A program made the translations under genes and the position numbers. The notes beneath the pieces are model-generated. The model made no database searches and was not told the origin of the DNA. It saw nothing but the letters and a program-made list of their open reading frames with translations. 64,000 nucleotides of DNA from Pseudothioglobus sp905182815. GTDB lineage: Bacteria; Pseudomonadota; Gammaproteobacteria; PS1; Pseudothioglobaceae. The DNA is taken from the NCBI RefSeq assembly GCF_048087625.1, contig NZ_CP159805.1, positions 1,116,001-1,180,000 of the forward strand, read 5' to 3'. Shown here piece after piece: positions 33,468-42,476 of the stretch. Positions within the stretch are counted from its first letter, which is position 1. Each line of letters opens with the position of its first letter.

Positions 33468-34718
33468 CTATTTTATTGAATCCTTTAGAGCCTGTCCAAA
33501 CTCAGAGCAAGAAAGTAAAATGGCTCCATCTATTAGCCTCTCTAAGTCATATGTAACTGTTCTTTTTTGAATTGTTGTAGCCATTGCATGAAGTATCAAG
33601 TCAGCAGCCTCTGTCCATCCCATATGCCTAAGCATCATCTCTGCAGATAAGATCATAGAACCAGGATTCACCTTGTTTTGACCAGCATATTTAGGAGCAG
33701 TACCATGTGTAGCTTCAAATACTGAAATATCATCAGAAAGATTCGCTCCAGGAGCAATACCAATGCCGCCCACTTGAGCTGCTAAAGCATCAGATATATA
33801 GTCACCATTAAGATTTAAAGTTGCGATAACTGAATACTCACCAGGTCTTAAAAGTATTTGCTGGAGGAACGCATCAGCAATTGAGTCTTTAATAATAATT
33901 TCTTTTCCCGTATTTGGATTAGTAAAGCTACACCAAGGACCGCCATCAATTTCTTTTGCACCAAATTCATCTTTAGCAAGCTTATAAGCACAATCTCTAA
34001 ATAACCCCTCTGTAAACTTCATAATATTGCCTTTATGGACAATTGTCACAGAAGGCTTATCATTATCAATCGCATACTGAATAGCGGCTCTTACGAGCCT
34101 TGAAGTTCCCTCTATTGACACAGGCTTGATACCAATACCAGATGTTTCAGGAAAACGAATTTTAGTTGCACCCATTTCTTTTTGAAGAAACTCAATTACT
34201 TTCTTTACTTCCTTTGAACCTTGTGGAAATTCTATGCCCGCATAAATGTCCTCAGAGTTTTCTCTAAAGATTACCATATCAATCTTTTCAGGCGCCTTAA
34301 CTGGAGATGGAGTCCCATCAAAGTACTGAACAGGGCGAAGACAAATATAGAGATCTAAAATCTGCCTTATCGCAACATTAAGTGACCTCATGCCACCACC
34401 AACTGGTGTCGTTAATGGTCCTTTTATATTAACTACAAATTCTTTAATTGCATTCACTGTCTCCTCTGGCAAGTACTCACCATAGATGCTATCTGCTTTT
34501 TCACCTGCAAAAATCTCCATCCACTGAATCTCTCTTTCGCCGTTATATGCTTTTTTGACAACAGCATTAACAACATCGAGCATTACAGGAGTAATATCAA
34601 CACCAATTCCATCACCCTCTATATATGTAACGATTGGTTTATTAGGCACAACGAGCACGTTATCCTTTATTGAGATTGCCTCTCCAGTAGGTGGAACTGT
34701 GATATTTTTATAGGTCAT
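33468..34718 (-). CDS. icd: Isocitrate dehydrogenase, NADP-dependent
   Basis: 416 residues, E. coli-type homodimeric IDH. IEGDGIGVDITPVML is the N-terminal motif and RSLNVAIRQILDLYICLRPV the substrate-binding segment with the regulatory-Ser region. FRENSEDIYAGIE and NLNGDYISDALAAQVGGIG bind metal and cofactor, and FEATHGTAPKYAGQNKVNPGS contacts NADP. It makes 2-oxoglutarate in the TCA cycle. It follows rimI by 14 nt, so ilvA-rimI-icd may be one transcript. Confidence 0.96.
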   Translation of the reverse strand: MTYKNITVPPTGEAISIKDNVLVVPNKPIVTYIEGDGIGVDITPVMLDVVNAVVKKAYNGEREIQWMEIFAGEKADSIYGEYLPEETVNAIKEFVVNIKGPLTTPVGGGMRSLNVAIRQILDLYICLRPVQYFDGTPSPVKAPEKIDMVIFRENSEDIYAGIEFPQGSKEVKKVIEFLQKEMGATKIRFPETSGIGIKPVSIEGTSRLVRAAIQYAIDNDKPSVTIVHKGNIMKFTEGLFRDCAYKLAKDEFGAKEIDGGPWCSFTNPNTGKEIIIKDSIADAFLQQILLRPGEYSVIATLNLNGDYISDALAAQVGGIGIAPGANLSDDISVFEATHGTAPKYAGQNKVNPGSMILSAEMMLRHMGWTEAADLILHAMATTIQKRTVTYDLERLIDGAILLSCSEFGQALKDSIK

Positions 34719-34732
34719 TAAGATTTTTTTGT

Positions 34733-35239
34733 TTAGAATTTAAGACGCATTATTATACCGTCTTCTTTCTGATTTGGGTGTTTTGAGTTATTCATATAGT
34801 AATTTTTTCTTAGTGAAATCTCCTCAAATCCATGTTTCAAGTAAAAATCGATGGCAGCCTGATTACTCGCTCTTACCTCTAATATAAGCTGACTAATCAT
34901 TCTATCTTTGAGCTCCTTAATAAGATAATGAAGAAGTTTATTACCATAGCCTTTTCCTTGACAAGCTTTATTGATACTAATATTTAAGATATCAGCATTA
35001 TCAAGTGTGCGCATAGCCATCAAAAAACCAATAATTTTATTTTTCATACTAATTGAGTAGCATAAATTAGCTGGATTTAGAATACTCTCAATCAGCTGGT
35101 TTTTAGACCAAGGATTATGAGAATTTTGTTGCTCTATTAATACTATAGAGTCGATATCATCACGACTAAGTCTGTTAAAGGAAATACTGATAAGCTTTAT
35201 TATCGGTTTCGTTTTTGTAGTAATACCCCAACTCATCAA
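34733..35239 (-). CDS. rimI: Ribosomal protein S18-alanine N-acetyltransferase-like GNAT protein
   Basis: 168 residues as drawn. The GNAT acetyl-CoA site is ACQGKGYGNKLLHYLI. LILEVRASNQAAIDFYLKHGFEEISLRKNYY is very close in pattern to RimI, which acetylates the N-terminus of ribosomal protein S18. The homologous part begins around residue 20 (ISFNRLSRDDID). The ATG at 35239 gives a tail that overlaps ilvA by 65 nt. A non-ATG start such as ATT near 35185 may be the true one, leaving a short overlap. Confidence 0.83.
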   Translation of the reverse strand: MMSWGITTKTKPIIKLISISFNRLSRDDIDSIVLIEQQNSHNPWSKNQLIESILNPANLCYSISMKNKIIGFLMAMRTLDNADILNISINKACQGKGYGNKLLHYLIKELKDRMISQLILEVRASNQAAIDFYLKHGFEEISLRKNYYMNNSKHPNQKEDGIIMRLKF

Positions 35240-36668
35240 ACTTAGACTCTAGCTCTTTGATATCCTCGACCTGAAGTCCAATTAAAACCCTTCCATAGTC
35301 TGCGCCATGATTACGATAATGAAAAAGAGAGATATTCCATTCTGTCTTAACTTTTTTAAGAAAACTTAAAAGTGCACCTGGGCGTTCAGGGAATTCAAAT
35401 CTGTAGATAACCTCATTTTCTACATTAGCATGACCACCAACCATATATCTAATATGGGTTATTGCCATAGAGTTATCACTCATATCAAATACTTCAAAAG
35501 AGTTACTTAATCTTGCAATAAGTGCTTGTTTTTCAGATTCACCTTTAGTTAGCTTGACGCCTACAAAAATATGCGCATCTTTCTTTGCAGAATATCGATA
35601 ATTAAACTCAGTAACTGCATTGTTATCTAATAACTCACAAAACCTTAAAAAACTACCTGGCTCTTCAGGAATAGTAACTGCAACAATAGCCTCATTAACT
35701 TCACCTAAGTCAGCTCTTTCGGCAATATACCTAAGTCTGTCAAAGTTGACATTAGAACCAGATACAATTGAAACAATATTTTTATTTTTAAGGCCATGCT
35801 CTTGGATATATTTTTTAACACCTGCTGTTGCAAGAGCTCCTGCGGGCTCTGAGACTGAACGAACGTCCTCATAGATATCTTTAATAGCAGCGCACATTTC
35901 ATCGTTACTAACCAAAATGACATCATCAACGCATTCTTTTGCAATCTCAAATGGAAGTTCCCCAATTTGTTTGACAGCAACGCCATCAGCAAAACGTCCA
36001 ACATCGTCAAGTACAACTCTTTCATTAGCCTCTAATGCTGTAAAAAGCGTTGGCGAGTCAACTGGCTCCACTCCGATTACTTTAATGTGTGGAGCATAAT
36101 GCTTAATATAGCTTGCCATTCCCGAGATAAGTCCACCACCACCAACAGGAGAGAAGACATAGTCTATTGGATCAAGCTGAGCTAAGATTTCTTTTGCAAC
36201 AGTTGCCTGTCCTGCAATAACCTCAAAATCATCATAAGGACTTATAAAACATAAATCTTTCTCAGATACTAGCTTTTTAGCATGGACAAATGCATCATCA
36301 TAGACATCTCCAAAAAGAATAACTTCTGCTCCTAATTCTTGAACTGCTCGAACTTTAATCTGTGGTGTGCTAGTAGGCATAACGATTGTTGCCTTTATAC
36401 TTAATTTGCTCGCGCCAAGAGCAACCCCTTGCGCATGATTTCCAGCAGATGAGGCGATTACACCTTTGGCTTTCTGCTCATCGCTCATTGAGCTCATTTT
36501 TTGATAAGCGCCACGAAGTTTAAATGAGTGAATAATCTGGTCATCTTCGCGCTTTAAGTAAACTTGGTTAGCAAATTTTTTACTCAATTGCGTTGCAATT
36601 GATAGAGGCGACACTTTGGCAACTTCATATACAGAACTGTTGTCAGCCAACTTAACGATTGCACTCAT
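35175..36668 (-). CDS. ilvA: Threonine ammonia-lyase, biosynthetic
   Basis: 497 residues. The PLP domain has the Lys in HSFKLRGAYQKM, SSAGNHAQGVALGAS, and the glycine-rich phosphate loop SPVGGGGLISGMA. Two C-terminal ACT-like regulatory domains (about 325-400 and 415-495, with EEPGSFLRF and ERPGALLSF) mark the long, isoleucine-inhibited form. It converts threonine to 2-oxobutanoate. That compound can also lead to propionyl-CoA, the prp substrate, though this link is only metabolic. Confidence 0.95.
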   Translation of the reverse strand: MSAIVKLADNSSVYEVAKVSPLSIATQLSKKFANQVYLKREDDQIIHSFKLRGAYQKMSSMSDEQKAKGVIASSAGNHAQGVALGASKLSIKATIVMPTSTPQIKVRAVQELGAEVILFGDVYDDAFVHAKKLVSEKDLCFISPYDDFEVIAGQATVAKEILAQLDPIDYVFSPVGGGGLISGMASYIKHYAPHIKVIGVEPVDSPTLFTALEANERVVLDDVGRFADGVAVKQIGELPFEIAKECVDDVILVSNDEMCAAIKDIYEDVRSVSEPAGALATAGVKKYIQEHGLKNKNIVSIVSGSNVNFDRLRYIAERADLGEVNEAIVAVTIPEEPGSFLRFCELLDNNAVTEFNYRYSAKKDAHIFVGVKLTKGESEKQALIARLSNSFEVFDMSDNSMAITHIRYMVGGHANVENEVIYRFEFPERPGALLSFLKKVKTEWNISLFHYRNHGADYGRVLIGLQVEDIKELESKFDELGYYYKNETDNKAYQYFL

Positions 36669-36725
36669 AGAGCTCCTTTATATAATCTACGCTTACCAAT
36701 GTATGAGTGGTTGGCGTTCCATTTA

Positions 36726-37413
36726 CTATCTAAAAGGTTGATCGTCTTCACCTAAATGGTCAAGAACAACTAAAGCACCCTTAAAGTTTTTCGTATTAGT
36801 ATACTCGCTAAGAGTAATTACTGTCTTTAGACCTGCAGAAGTTGCTGACTGAAAACCAATTTCTGAGTCCTCAATAACAACACATTCACTGCATTCTAAA
36901 TTCATTTTATCAAGAACATAATCATAAATATCAGAAGCTGGCTTTTTTTTATCAACAATATCGCCAGCTGCTTCAACTTCAAAATTTTCTAACGCACCCT
37001 TTCCAAGAGTTGACTCAAGAATCGCCTTAACATTATTAAATGAGGTTGTAGTTGCTATTGCTAACTTCAAGTTATGGTTAAGAGCATCGTTAATAAGCCT
37101 TTCAACGCCAATACGCAGTGAAATAAAACCTGCAGATATTTTGTTAATAAAAATCTCAGTTTTTTTATTATGGATATTAACGATATCACTCTCGCTTAAT
37201 GGCCATTTTAGTTTTGGATTATAGTTATTAATATAGAAAGATAATCTTTCTTTACCTCCACTTACTGATAACAGTATCCCGTATAAAGCGCTACCCCAAT
37301 ACCAATCTAGCTCATGCAAAATCAAAAGCCTCATTAAACGCTTTAAGGTGACCATCATGCTCTGTATTAGCAATCGTTCCATCCAAATCAAATATTATTG
37401 CTTTAAGTGTCAT
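36726..37413 (-). pseudogene. HAD-family phosphatase (CbbY-like), single-base frameshift
   Basis: The ATG at 37413 opens MTLKAIIFDLDGTIANTE, the HAD nucleophile motif DxDGT, and continues to FNEAFDF before a TGA. The rest, ELDWYWGSALYGIL, SGGKERLSFYI and later VIEDSEIGFQSATSAGLK, is in another frame. Removing one base (near 37314) joins GCA directly to GAG and restores a continuous protein of about 228 residues. It would resemble CbbY/phosphoglycolate phosphatase-like enzymes that dephosphorylate small sugar phosphates. The break is either a true mutation or a sequence error; the rest shows no decay. Confidence 0.85.
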
Positions 37414-37507
37414 AATAAATATAATTAAATAGGCCAATTTGAAAAAAATCATTGCTATTTTAAGCAATTTTTGGTAAAAACTACCTTTTTTTACACAACT
37501 AACTCAA

Positions 37508-37920
37508 ATGACTTCTGAACCAAACTTTGATGAAATCCCATCTTACATTCCAAAAAAGAGTGAAGACTTTATGTCAACCGGTCAGCTTAAGCATTTTATC
37601 CATAAGCTTAATGTCTGGAGAGAGCAATTAGTTTTCGAGGCCGAAACGACTATTAATCACATCCAAGAAGACTCCACTCCAGTTGCTGATATTAATGACA
37701 GAGCTACTATTGAAGAAGAGTTTGCGCTTGAGTTAAGAACTAGGATCGTGAAAGAAAACTTATCAATAAAATTGATAAGACACTTCATTTGATAGATACT
37801 GGTGACTATGGATATTGCAAAACTTGTGGTATCGAAATTGCCCTCAATCGCTTAGAGGCTCGCCCAACTGCTGATCAATGTATTGACTGTAAGACGGTAG
37901 AAGAAAGAAAAGAAATTTAG
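37508..37920 (+). pseudogene. dksA: DksA transcription factor, single-base frameshift
   Basis: The first 78 residues are clearly DksA: FMSTGQLKHFIHKLNVWREQL, then DRATIEEEFALELRTR with the coiled-coil tip region. At 37743-37744 the frame breaks. Adding one G (AGG-GAT instead of AGGAT) restores DRERKLINKIDKTLHLID. The zinc-finger part then follows: YCKTCG, then LEARPTADQCIDCK, ending with TAG at 37918-37920. The restored protein has 137 residues. DksA binds RNA polymerase and works with ppGpp in the stringent response. Both parts are fully conserved, so a sequence error or a very recent mutation is likely. Confidence 0.9.
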
Positions 37921-37927
37921 TAAATCT

Positions 37928-38857
37928 TTAGAAGTGCTGATATGATTTGCCCTGGCCATCATAGCCTTTAATTTTTAGTTTCTTTGAGTCATTAATAACC
38001 CCTATGTTTGTAACTCTTATTTTACAAATTTCAGCTATTTTCATTATTTCTGAATTTAAACTTTCTGGCGCTGTAAAGCATAATTCATAGTCATCACCTC
38101 CACAAACTGCTAATGACCAATCATCATTATCTGCGATATAATTAGCCATTGATTGGCTTAAGGGGAGTTTTTGAACATCAATCATTGCCCCAACTCTTGA
38201 AGCTTTTATGATATGAGATAAATCTTGCTCAAGCCCATCAGATATATCGACACATGAGCTTGCTATTCCCTTTATAGCGATACCAAGTTCAAGTCTTGGC
38301 ATTGGTTTATTAAGCCTTATCATTTCTGCTTTATGGGGCTTTTCACCCTCATTAATTTTTTTTAGACAGAGCGCAGCATCACCAATCTCACCTGAGAGAT
38401 ATATGTTGTCACCACTCATAGCACCTGATCTCTTAATCGCTTTTGATTTTTCAACAACCCCCATCATAGTAATAGTTATATTAAGAGCACCTCTAGTAGT
38501 ATCACCTCCAATTAAGCTCACATTATATTTTTTAGATGCCTCTTTGAGAGACTTAGAAAAATGCTCCAACCAAGTCTCATCTAATTTAGGAAGAGTTATT
38601 GCAAGTGTGAAGTATTTTGCTGTCGCGCCCATTGCTGCAATATCACTTAAATTAACTGCTAACGATTTATAAGCTATATCTTCAGGAGAGGTATCTTTAA
38701 AAAAGTGAACGCCTTCTGAAAGTGTATCTGTTGTGATAACTAATTGATAGCCTGAATCAAGATCAAAAATAGCAGCATCATCACCAACGCCTAATTCAAT
38801 ACTAGAGTCAGATAATGGCCAATTAAAGTAATTTTGTATTAATTCAAACTCATTCAT
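37928..38857 (-). CDS. thiL: Thiamine-monophosphate kinase
   Basis: 309 residues of the AIR-synthase-like ThiL family. GVGDDAAIFDLDSG and VITTDTLSEGVHFF hold the Mg/ATP-binding Asp residues. LIGGDTTRGALNIT, CVDISDGLEQDLSHI and CGGDDYELCFTAP complete the family pattern. It phosphorylates thiamine monophosphate to the cofactor. It is the last gene of the obgE operon, 4 nt after the deacetylase-like gene. thiC is encoded about 7 kb away. Confidence 0.95.
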   Translation of the reverse strand: MNEFELIQNYFNWPLSDSSIELGVGDDAAIFDLDSGYQLVITTDTLSEGVHFFKDTSPEDIAYKSLAVNLSDIAAMGATAKYFTLAITLPKLDETWLEHFSKSLKEASKKYNVSLIGGDTTRGALNITITMMGVVEKSKAIKRSGAMSGDNIYLSGEIGDAALCLKKINEGEKPHKAEMIRLNKPMPRLELGIAIKGIASSCVDISDGLEQDLSHIIKASRVGAMIDVQKLPLSQSMANYIADNDDWSLAVCGGDDYELCFTAPESLNSEIMKIAEICKIRVTNIGVINDSKKLKIKGYDGQGKSYQHF

Positions 38858-38861
38858 ATCT

Positions 38862-39800
38862 TTAATTACTTAGAGCCTCTAAGTGGGCTTCAATGGATTC
38901 TGAAAGCGCCTGAAGATCATAACCACCTTCAAGAAAAGAAATGACTCTTCCATCACTATGTCGTTTGGCAATTTCTACAATATTTTGCGTCAAAGTGTAA
39001 TAATCTTCAGACTCTAGATTGATGCTCGCTAAAGGATCTCTTGTGTGGGCATCAAAGCCAGCAGAAATGAGTATTACTTCTGGCTCAAATAAGTCAACAT
39101 TTTTTAAAATTTTCATTTCAAATATTTCCATAAACTTATCTCTAGTAGTATCTGAAGATATTGGCGCATTAAATATATTACCTACTCCAGTCTCAGCCTC
39201 TACCCCTGTTCCAGGAAATAAAGGATGCTGATGAATTGAGCCATAAAAAACACTTTTATCATTATAAAAAATTTCCTGTGTGCCGTTTCCATGGTGCACA
39301 TCAAAATCAATAATCGCTATTTTATTGATATTAAATTTACTCTGTAAATACCTAGCAGTAACAGCGGCGTTGTTTATAAAGCAGAATCCGTTTGCTCTTG
39401 ATGTTTCTGCGTGATGACCAGGCGGACGAACTGCACAAAAGAGTCTTTTTGTTAATCCACTCATCAATTCATTAGCTGACTCAATGCCTGCTCCACAAGC
39501 TCTTAATATTGCCTCTTTACTTTGAGGACAAAGAATAGTATCAGCATAAGGCTCTTTTTCTACACCAACAAGCCCAGAGATTGGAATCATTGAAAGCAAG
39601 TCGTCAATATAAGATTGGGGGTGAACAAGATTTATAGTTTTAAAGTCTGCCAATGGCGAGTCTTTAAAAGATATATTAAGCTGACTAATACCTTTAATTG
39701 AATCAAGTATTACTTCTAAGCGTTCTTTTCTCTCAGGATGGTTTTCACCATTATTTTTTTCTATACAGTCTAAATGCGAGAAAACAGTTATATCTTCCAT
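38862..39800 (-). CDS. Histone deacetylase-superfamily hydrolase (AcuC/AphA-like)
   Basis: 312 residues with the zinc deacetylase pattern: HLDCIEKNNGENHPERKERL, RPPGHHAETSRANGFC with the paired catalytic His, IIDFDVHHGNGTQEIF with Asp-x-His zinc ligands, SAGFDAHTRDPLAS with the third Asp, and the closing EGGYD. Bacterial members remove acyl groups from polyamines, acetoin-pathway proteins or other small amides; the substrate is not known here. It sits between nfuA and thiL with gaps of 7 and 4 nt. Confidence 0.9.
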   Translation of the reverse strand: MEDITVFSHLDCIEKNNGENHPERKERLEVILDSIKGISQLNISFKDSPLADFKTINLVHPQSYIDDLLSMIPISGLVGVEKEPYADTILCPQSKEAILRACGAGIESANELMSGLTKRLFCAVRPPGHHAETSRANGFCFINNAAVTARYLQSKFNINKIAIIDFDVHHGNGTQEIFYNDKSVFYGSIHQHPLFPGTGVEAETGVGNIFNAPISSDTTRDKFMEIFEMKILKNVDLFEPEVILISAGFDAHTRDPLASINLESEDYYTLTQNIVEIAKRHSDGRVISFLEGGYDLQALSESIEAHLEALSN

Positions 39801-39807
39801 TCAAGAG

Positions 39808-40386
39808 TTACATATATGCATTTTCTTTATGAGAGTGATCCGTTGCATCAAGAACAGCAGATATTTCTGGATATAAGCCCTTAAGTTGTTTTTCAACCCC
39901 ATCTTTAAGTGTCATGTTTACTGAACTACATCCTTGACAACCACCTCCAAAATTTAAAATCACTTCTTTTTTCTCAGTGACTTCAACAAGGTCAACAAAA
40001 CCTCCATGTGATGCTAAGCTTGGATTTACTTCAGTCACGATAGTAAACAGAACCTTTTCCTCAAGAGGAGCATCATCTTTAGGCGCTTCACCTTTGGCAT
40101 TAGGAGCAGTGATAGTAAGTTTTTTATTCGTACCATCTAACTTCAATGCAACATGGGAGTCACTTAAAAATTGGTTATTAGATTCATCAATAAAAGCACT
40201 AAAACCCACAAAAGGAAATTCATTATAAGTATCAGGGAGATCGCTCTTGATACAGAAGTTAAATGTTACCGTTGCAACCGGAGTACCAGCTTTTTCAACG
40301 TCAACTTTTAAGCCAAGATCTTTTTCATCTTGTTGCTCAAAAAGGTCTGCAACATAAATTTCTGCTTCTTCAGTAATACTAAACAT
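39808..40386 (-). CDS. nfuA: Fe-S biogenesis protein NfuA
   Basis: 192 residues. There is an N-terminal degenerate A-type domain (about 1-95) and a C-terminal Nfu domain with the GGGCQGCSSVNMTLKDGVE motif, whose two Cys bind a 4Fe-4S cluster at the dimer interface. It delivers clusters to target proteins, especially under stress. The ATG at 40386 is chosen because AGGAGG lies 4 nt upstream; a longer frame adds six residues without support. It overlaps the panC stop by 8 nt. Confidence 0.95.
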   Translation of the reverse strand: MFSITEEAEIYVADLFEQQDEKDLGLKVDVEKAGTPVATVTFNFCIKSDLPDTYNEFPFVGFSAFIDESNNQFLSDSHVALKLDGTNKKLTITAPNAKGEAPKDDAPLEEKVLFTIVTEVNPSLASHGGFVDLVEVTEKKEVILNFGGGCQGCSSVNMTLKDGVEKQLKGLYPEISAVLDATDHSHKENAYM

Positions 40387-41224
40387 TTGGCCTCCTAAAG
40401 ACAATATTATCGATTAGTCGAGTTTCACCCAACCTTATAGCGGATATTATAATAATTTCTGAAGTGTTAGTCGCGATTTGTGTAAGGTTATTCGCATTTA
40501 GAATTTCAAGATATTCTACTTCAAAGTTAACTCTTAACTCAGATAGAGTTTTTTCCATAACAAATTCAGTAGAATCTCCCTGCTCTATAGCCGTTTTTGC
40601 ATTACTAAGTTGCTGATAAAAAAAGGGCGCCTTCTGTCGGTCCTTGTTACCTAGATATTTATTTCTTGTGCTCATTGCCAGGCCATCAATCTCTCTTTGA
40701 GTAGAAACTGACTCTATCAAGACATTTAAATTATTATTTTCAACAAGAGATTTAATAATTAAGAGCTGTTGATAATCTTTTTCGCCAAAAACCGAATAAT
40801 TAGGATTTACAATATCAAATAATCGATTTACGACTTGTGCCACTCCATTGAAATGCGTTGGTCTAGAAGCGCCACAGAGCAATCCTCCCATTTCACCCAC
40901 ATCATAATTTGACAAGGTTCCATTTGGATATATTTCATTTTTTGAGGGAATAAATAAGGCGTCTACACTCTGACCCTCTAAAAGAATCTTGTCATCAGAA
41001 AAAGTCTTGGGATATGAGTCAAAATCTTCATCTTTAGCAAACTGAGTGGGATTGACAAAAACACTTACAACAACAACATCTGCCAAAGATTGGGCTTTTT
41101 CTACTAGCCTCAAGTGCCCATCATGAAGACCTCCCATAGTTGGGACTAGGGCAATTTTTTTATTACTACTTCTGTGGGTATCTAAAAAAACCTGAAGATC
41201 ACCTGACCTTTCAAACATTTTCAT
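40379..41224 (-). CDS. panC: Pantothenate synthetase
   Basis: 281 residues. VPTMGGLHDGHLRLVEKAQ holds the nucleotidyltransferase HxGH motif. VVSVFVNPTQFAKDEDFDSYPKT binds ATP and pantoate. FGEKDYQQLLIIK and LAMSTRNKYL are the KMSKS-like region. It joins pantoate and beta-alanine to pantothenate. Its start overlaps the panB stop by one base. Note that beta-alanine is also the product of the pyrimidine pathway in this window; no panD is seen. Confidence 0.96.
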   Translation of the reverse strand: MKMFERSGDLQVFLDTHRSSNKKIALVPTMGGLHDGHLRLVEKAQSLADVVVVSVFVNPTQFAKDEDFDSYPKTFSDDKILLEGQSVDALFIPSKNEIYPNGTLSNYDVGEMGGLLCGASRPTHFNGVAQVVNRLFDIVNPNYSVFGEKDYQQLLIIKSLVENNNLNVLIESVSTQREIDGLAMSTRNKYLGNKDRQKAPFFYQQLSNAKTAIEQGDSTEFVMEKTLSELRVNFEVEYLEILNANNLTQIATNTSEIIIISAIRLGETRLIDNIVFRRPNV

Positions 41225-42006
41225 TAATAACTCTCACTTTTATTAGGAAAACTTCCTTCTTTTACCTCCGAAATAAAGGCTTTAATCGCTGAAGAGATAC
41301 TGCTTTCTGAGCTTAAAAAATTACGAACAAATCTTGGCTGCCTACCAAGTGTTATGCCTAACATATCATAACTAACCAAAACCTGGCCATCGCAATCCTT
41401 TCCAGCTCCAATTCCAATTGTAGGTATTTTTAGCTTTTTAGTTATTAACTTTGCTAAATTACTTGGAATGCACTCAAGCACTAAAATACTTATGCCTATA
41501 GATTCGAGCAACTTTGCATTATCTAGAATTGATTTAGCATCAGCCTCATCTCGACCTTGAACTTTATACCCACTTGAATCGACAACTAATTGTGGCTGAA
41601 GGCCAAGATGGCCACAGACTCTAATATTATTGGAAACTAAGGCATTAATGACATTTGTATTTTCAACTCCGCCCTCTAATTTGACCATATGTGCACCATT
41701 ATCAATCAATTCTTTTGCGTTGACTAAGGCAGTTTTCGGATTGTCATAACTATGAAAAGGCATATCTGCGATGACTAAAGATTGATTACAAGCTTTTGCA
41801 ACAATTGCAGAATGGTACAGCATGTCATTCATAGAAACTGAGCGCGTATTTTCAGAGCCCTGAATAACCATTCCAAGTGAGTCGCCAATTAAAATAATAT
41901 CAACGCCTGCACTATCAATAAGCTTAGCCATAGAAGCATCATATGCTGTTAGGCATGTAATTTTTTGACCATTGTCTTTGAATATACTTAACTCAGAATG
42001 TTTCAT
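41224..42006 (-). CDS. panB: 3-methyl-2-oxobutanoate hydroxymethyltransferase
   Basis: 260 residues, the usual PanB size. CLTAYDASMAKLIDSAGVDIILIGDSLGMV opens the barrel with the Mg-binding Asp. MVKLEGG holds the catalytic Lys and VCGHLGLQPQ follows. LLVLECIP-type motif appears as ILVLECIPSNLA, and IGIGAGKDCDGQVLV is the family end motif. It makes ketopantoate, the first step to pantothenate. It overlaps folK by 4 nt and panC by 1 nt. Confidence 0.96.
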   Translation of the reverse strand: MKHSELSIFKDNGQKITCLTAYDASMAKLIDSAGVDIILIGDSLGMVIQGSENTRSVSMNDMLYHSAIVAKACNQSLVIADMPFHSYDNPKTALVNAKELIDNGAHMVKLEGGVENTNVINALVSNNIRVCGHLGLQPQLVVDSSGYKVQGRDEADAKSILDNAKLLESIGISILVLECIPSNLAKLITKKLKIPTIGIGAGKDCDGQVLVSYDMLGITLGRQPRFVRNFLSSESSISSAIKAFISEVKEGSFPNKSESY

Positions 42007-42476
42007 AGTTTTTTCACATCTAACTTATTAATTCTATCGAGTAGACTTATTATTGGCCCTAATAAAGGAATTTTAATTTTAGGCTCTATTTCAAATAAAG
42101 GCATTAAAACAAAGGCCCTATGTATTGCTTCTGGATGGGGTATAGACAACCTTTTGTTTGAAATAACCTGCTCTCCATAAAGAAGTATATCTAAATCAAT
42201 CGTTCTTGATCCCCATTTTAACTCTCTTACTCTTTGCTGATTATCTTCAATTTCTTGGCAAAGATTTAATAAATTAATAGCACTCAGTTTTGTTTCAATC
42301 TTACATACTGCATTGATATAGTTTGGGCCAGGAATATCTAAAAGAGGCTTGGATTCATAAAAACTTGATGCATTAATAAGTTCAGTCTTATTATCATCAT
42401 TCAGAGAATCAAGGGCTCTTTTTATTTGAACTTTTGGATCCTTTAAATTTGAACCTAAGCCGATATAAGCTAACAA
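42003..42476 (-). CDS. folK: HPPK, 6-hydroxymethyl-7,8-dihydropterin pyrophosphokinase
   Basis: 157 residues from a TTG at 42476, giving LLAYIGLGSNLKDP as in other HPPK proteins. AGGGA lies about 10 nt before it. The frame is open to an ATG at 42542, but that adds 22 basic residues inside proB. Family motifs are present: SSFYESKPLLDIPGPNYINAV, SRTIDLDILLYGEQVIS-type RTIDLDILLYG with the metal Asp pair, and IPHPEAIHRAFVLMPL. It acts in folate synthesis. The start overlaps the proB stop by 7 nt. Confidence 0.92.
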   Translation of the reverse strand: MLAYIGLGSNLKDPKVQIKRALDSLNDDNKTELINASSFYESKPLLDIPGPNYINAVCKIETKLSAINLLNLCQEIEDNQQRVRELKWGSRTIDLDILLYGEQVISNKRLSIPHPEAIHRAFVLMPLFEIEPKIKIPLLGPIISLLDRINKLDVKKL

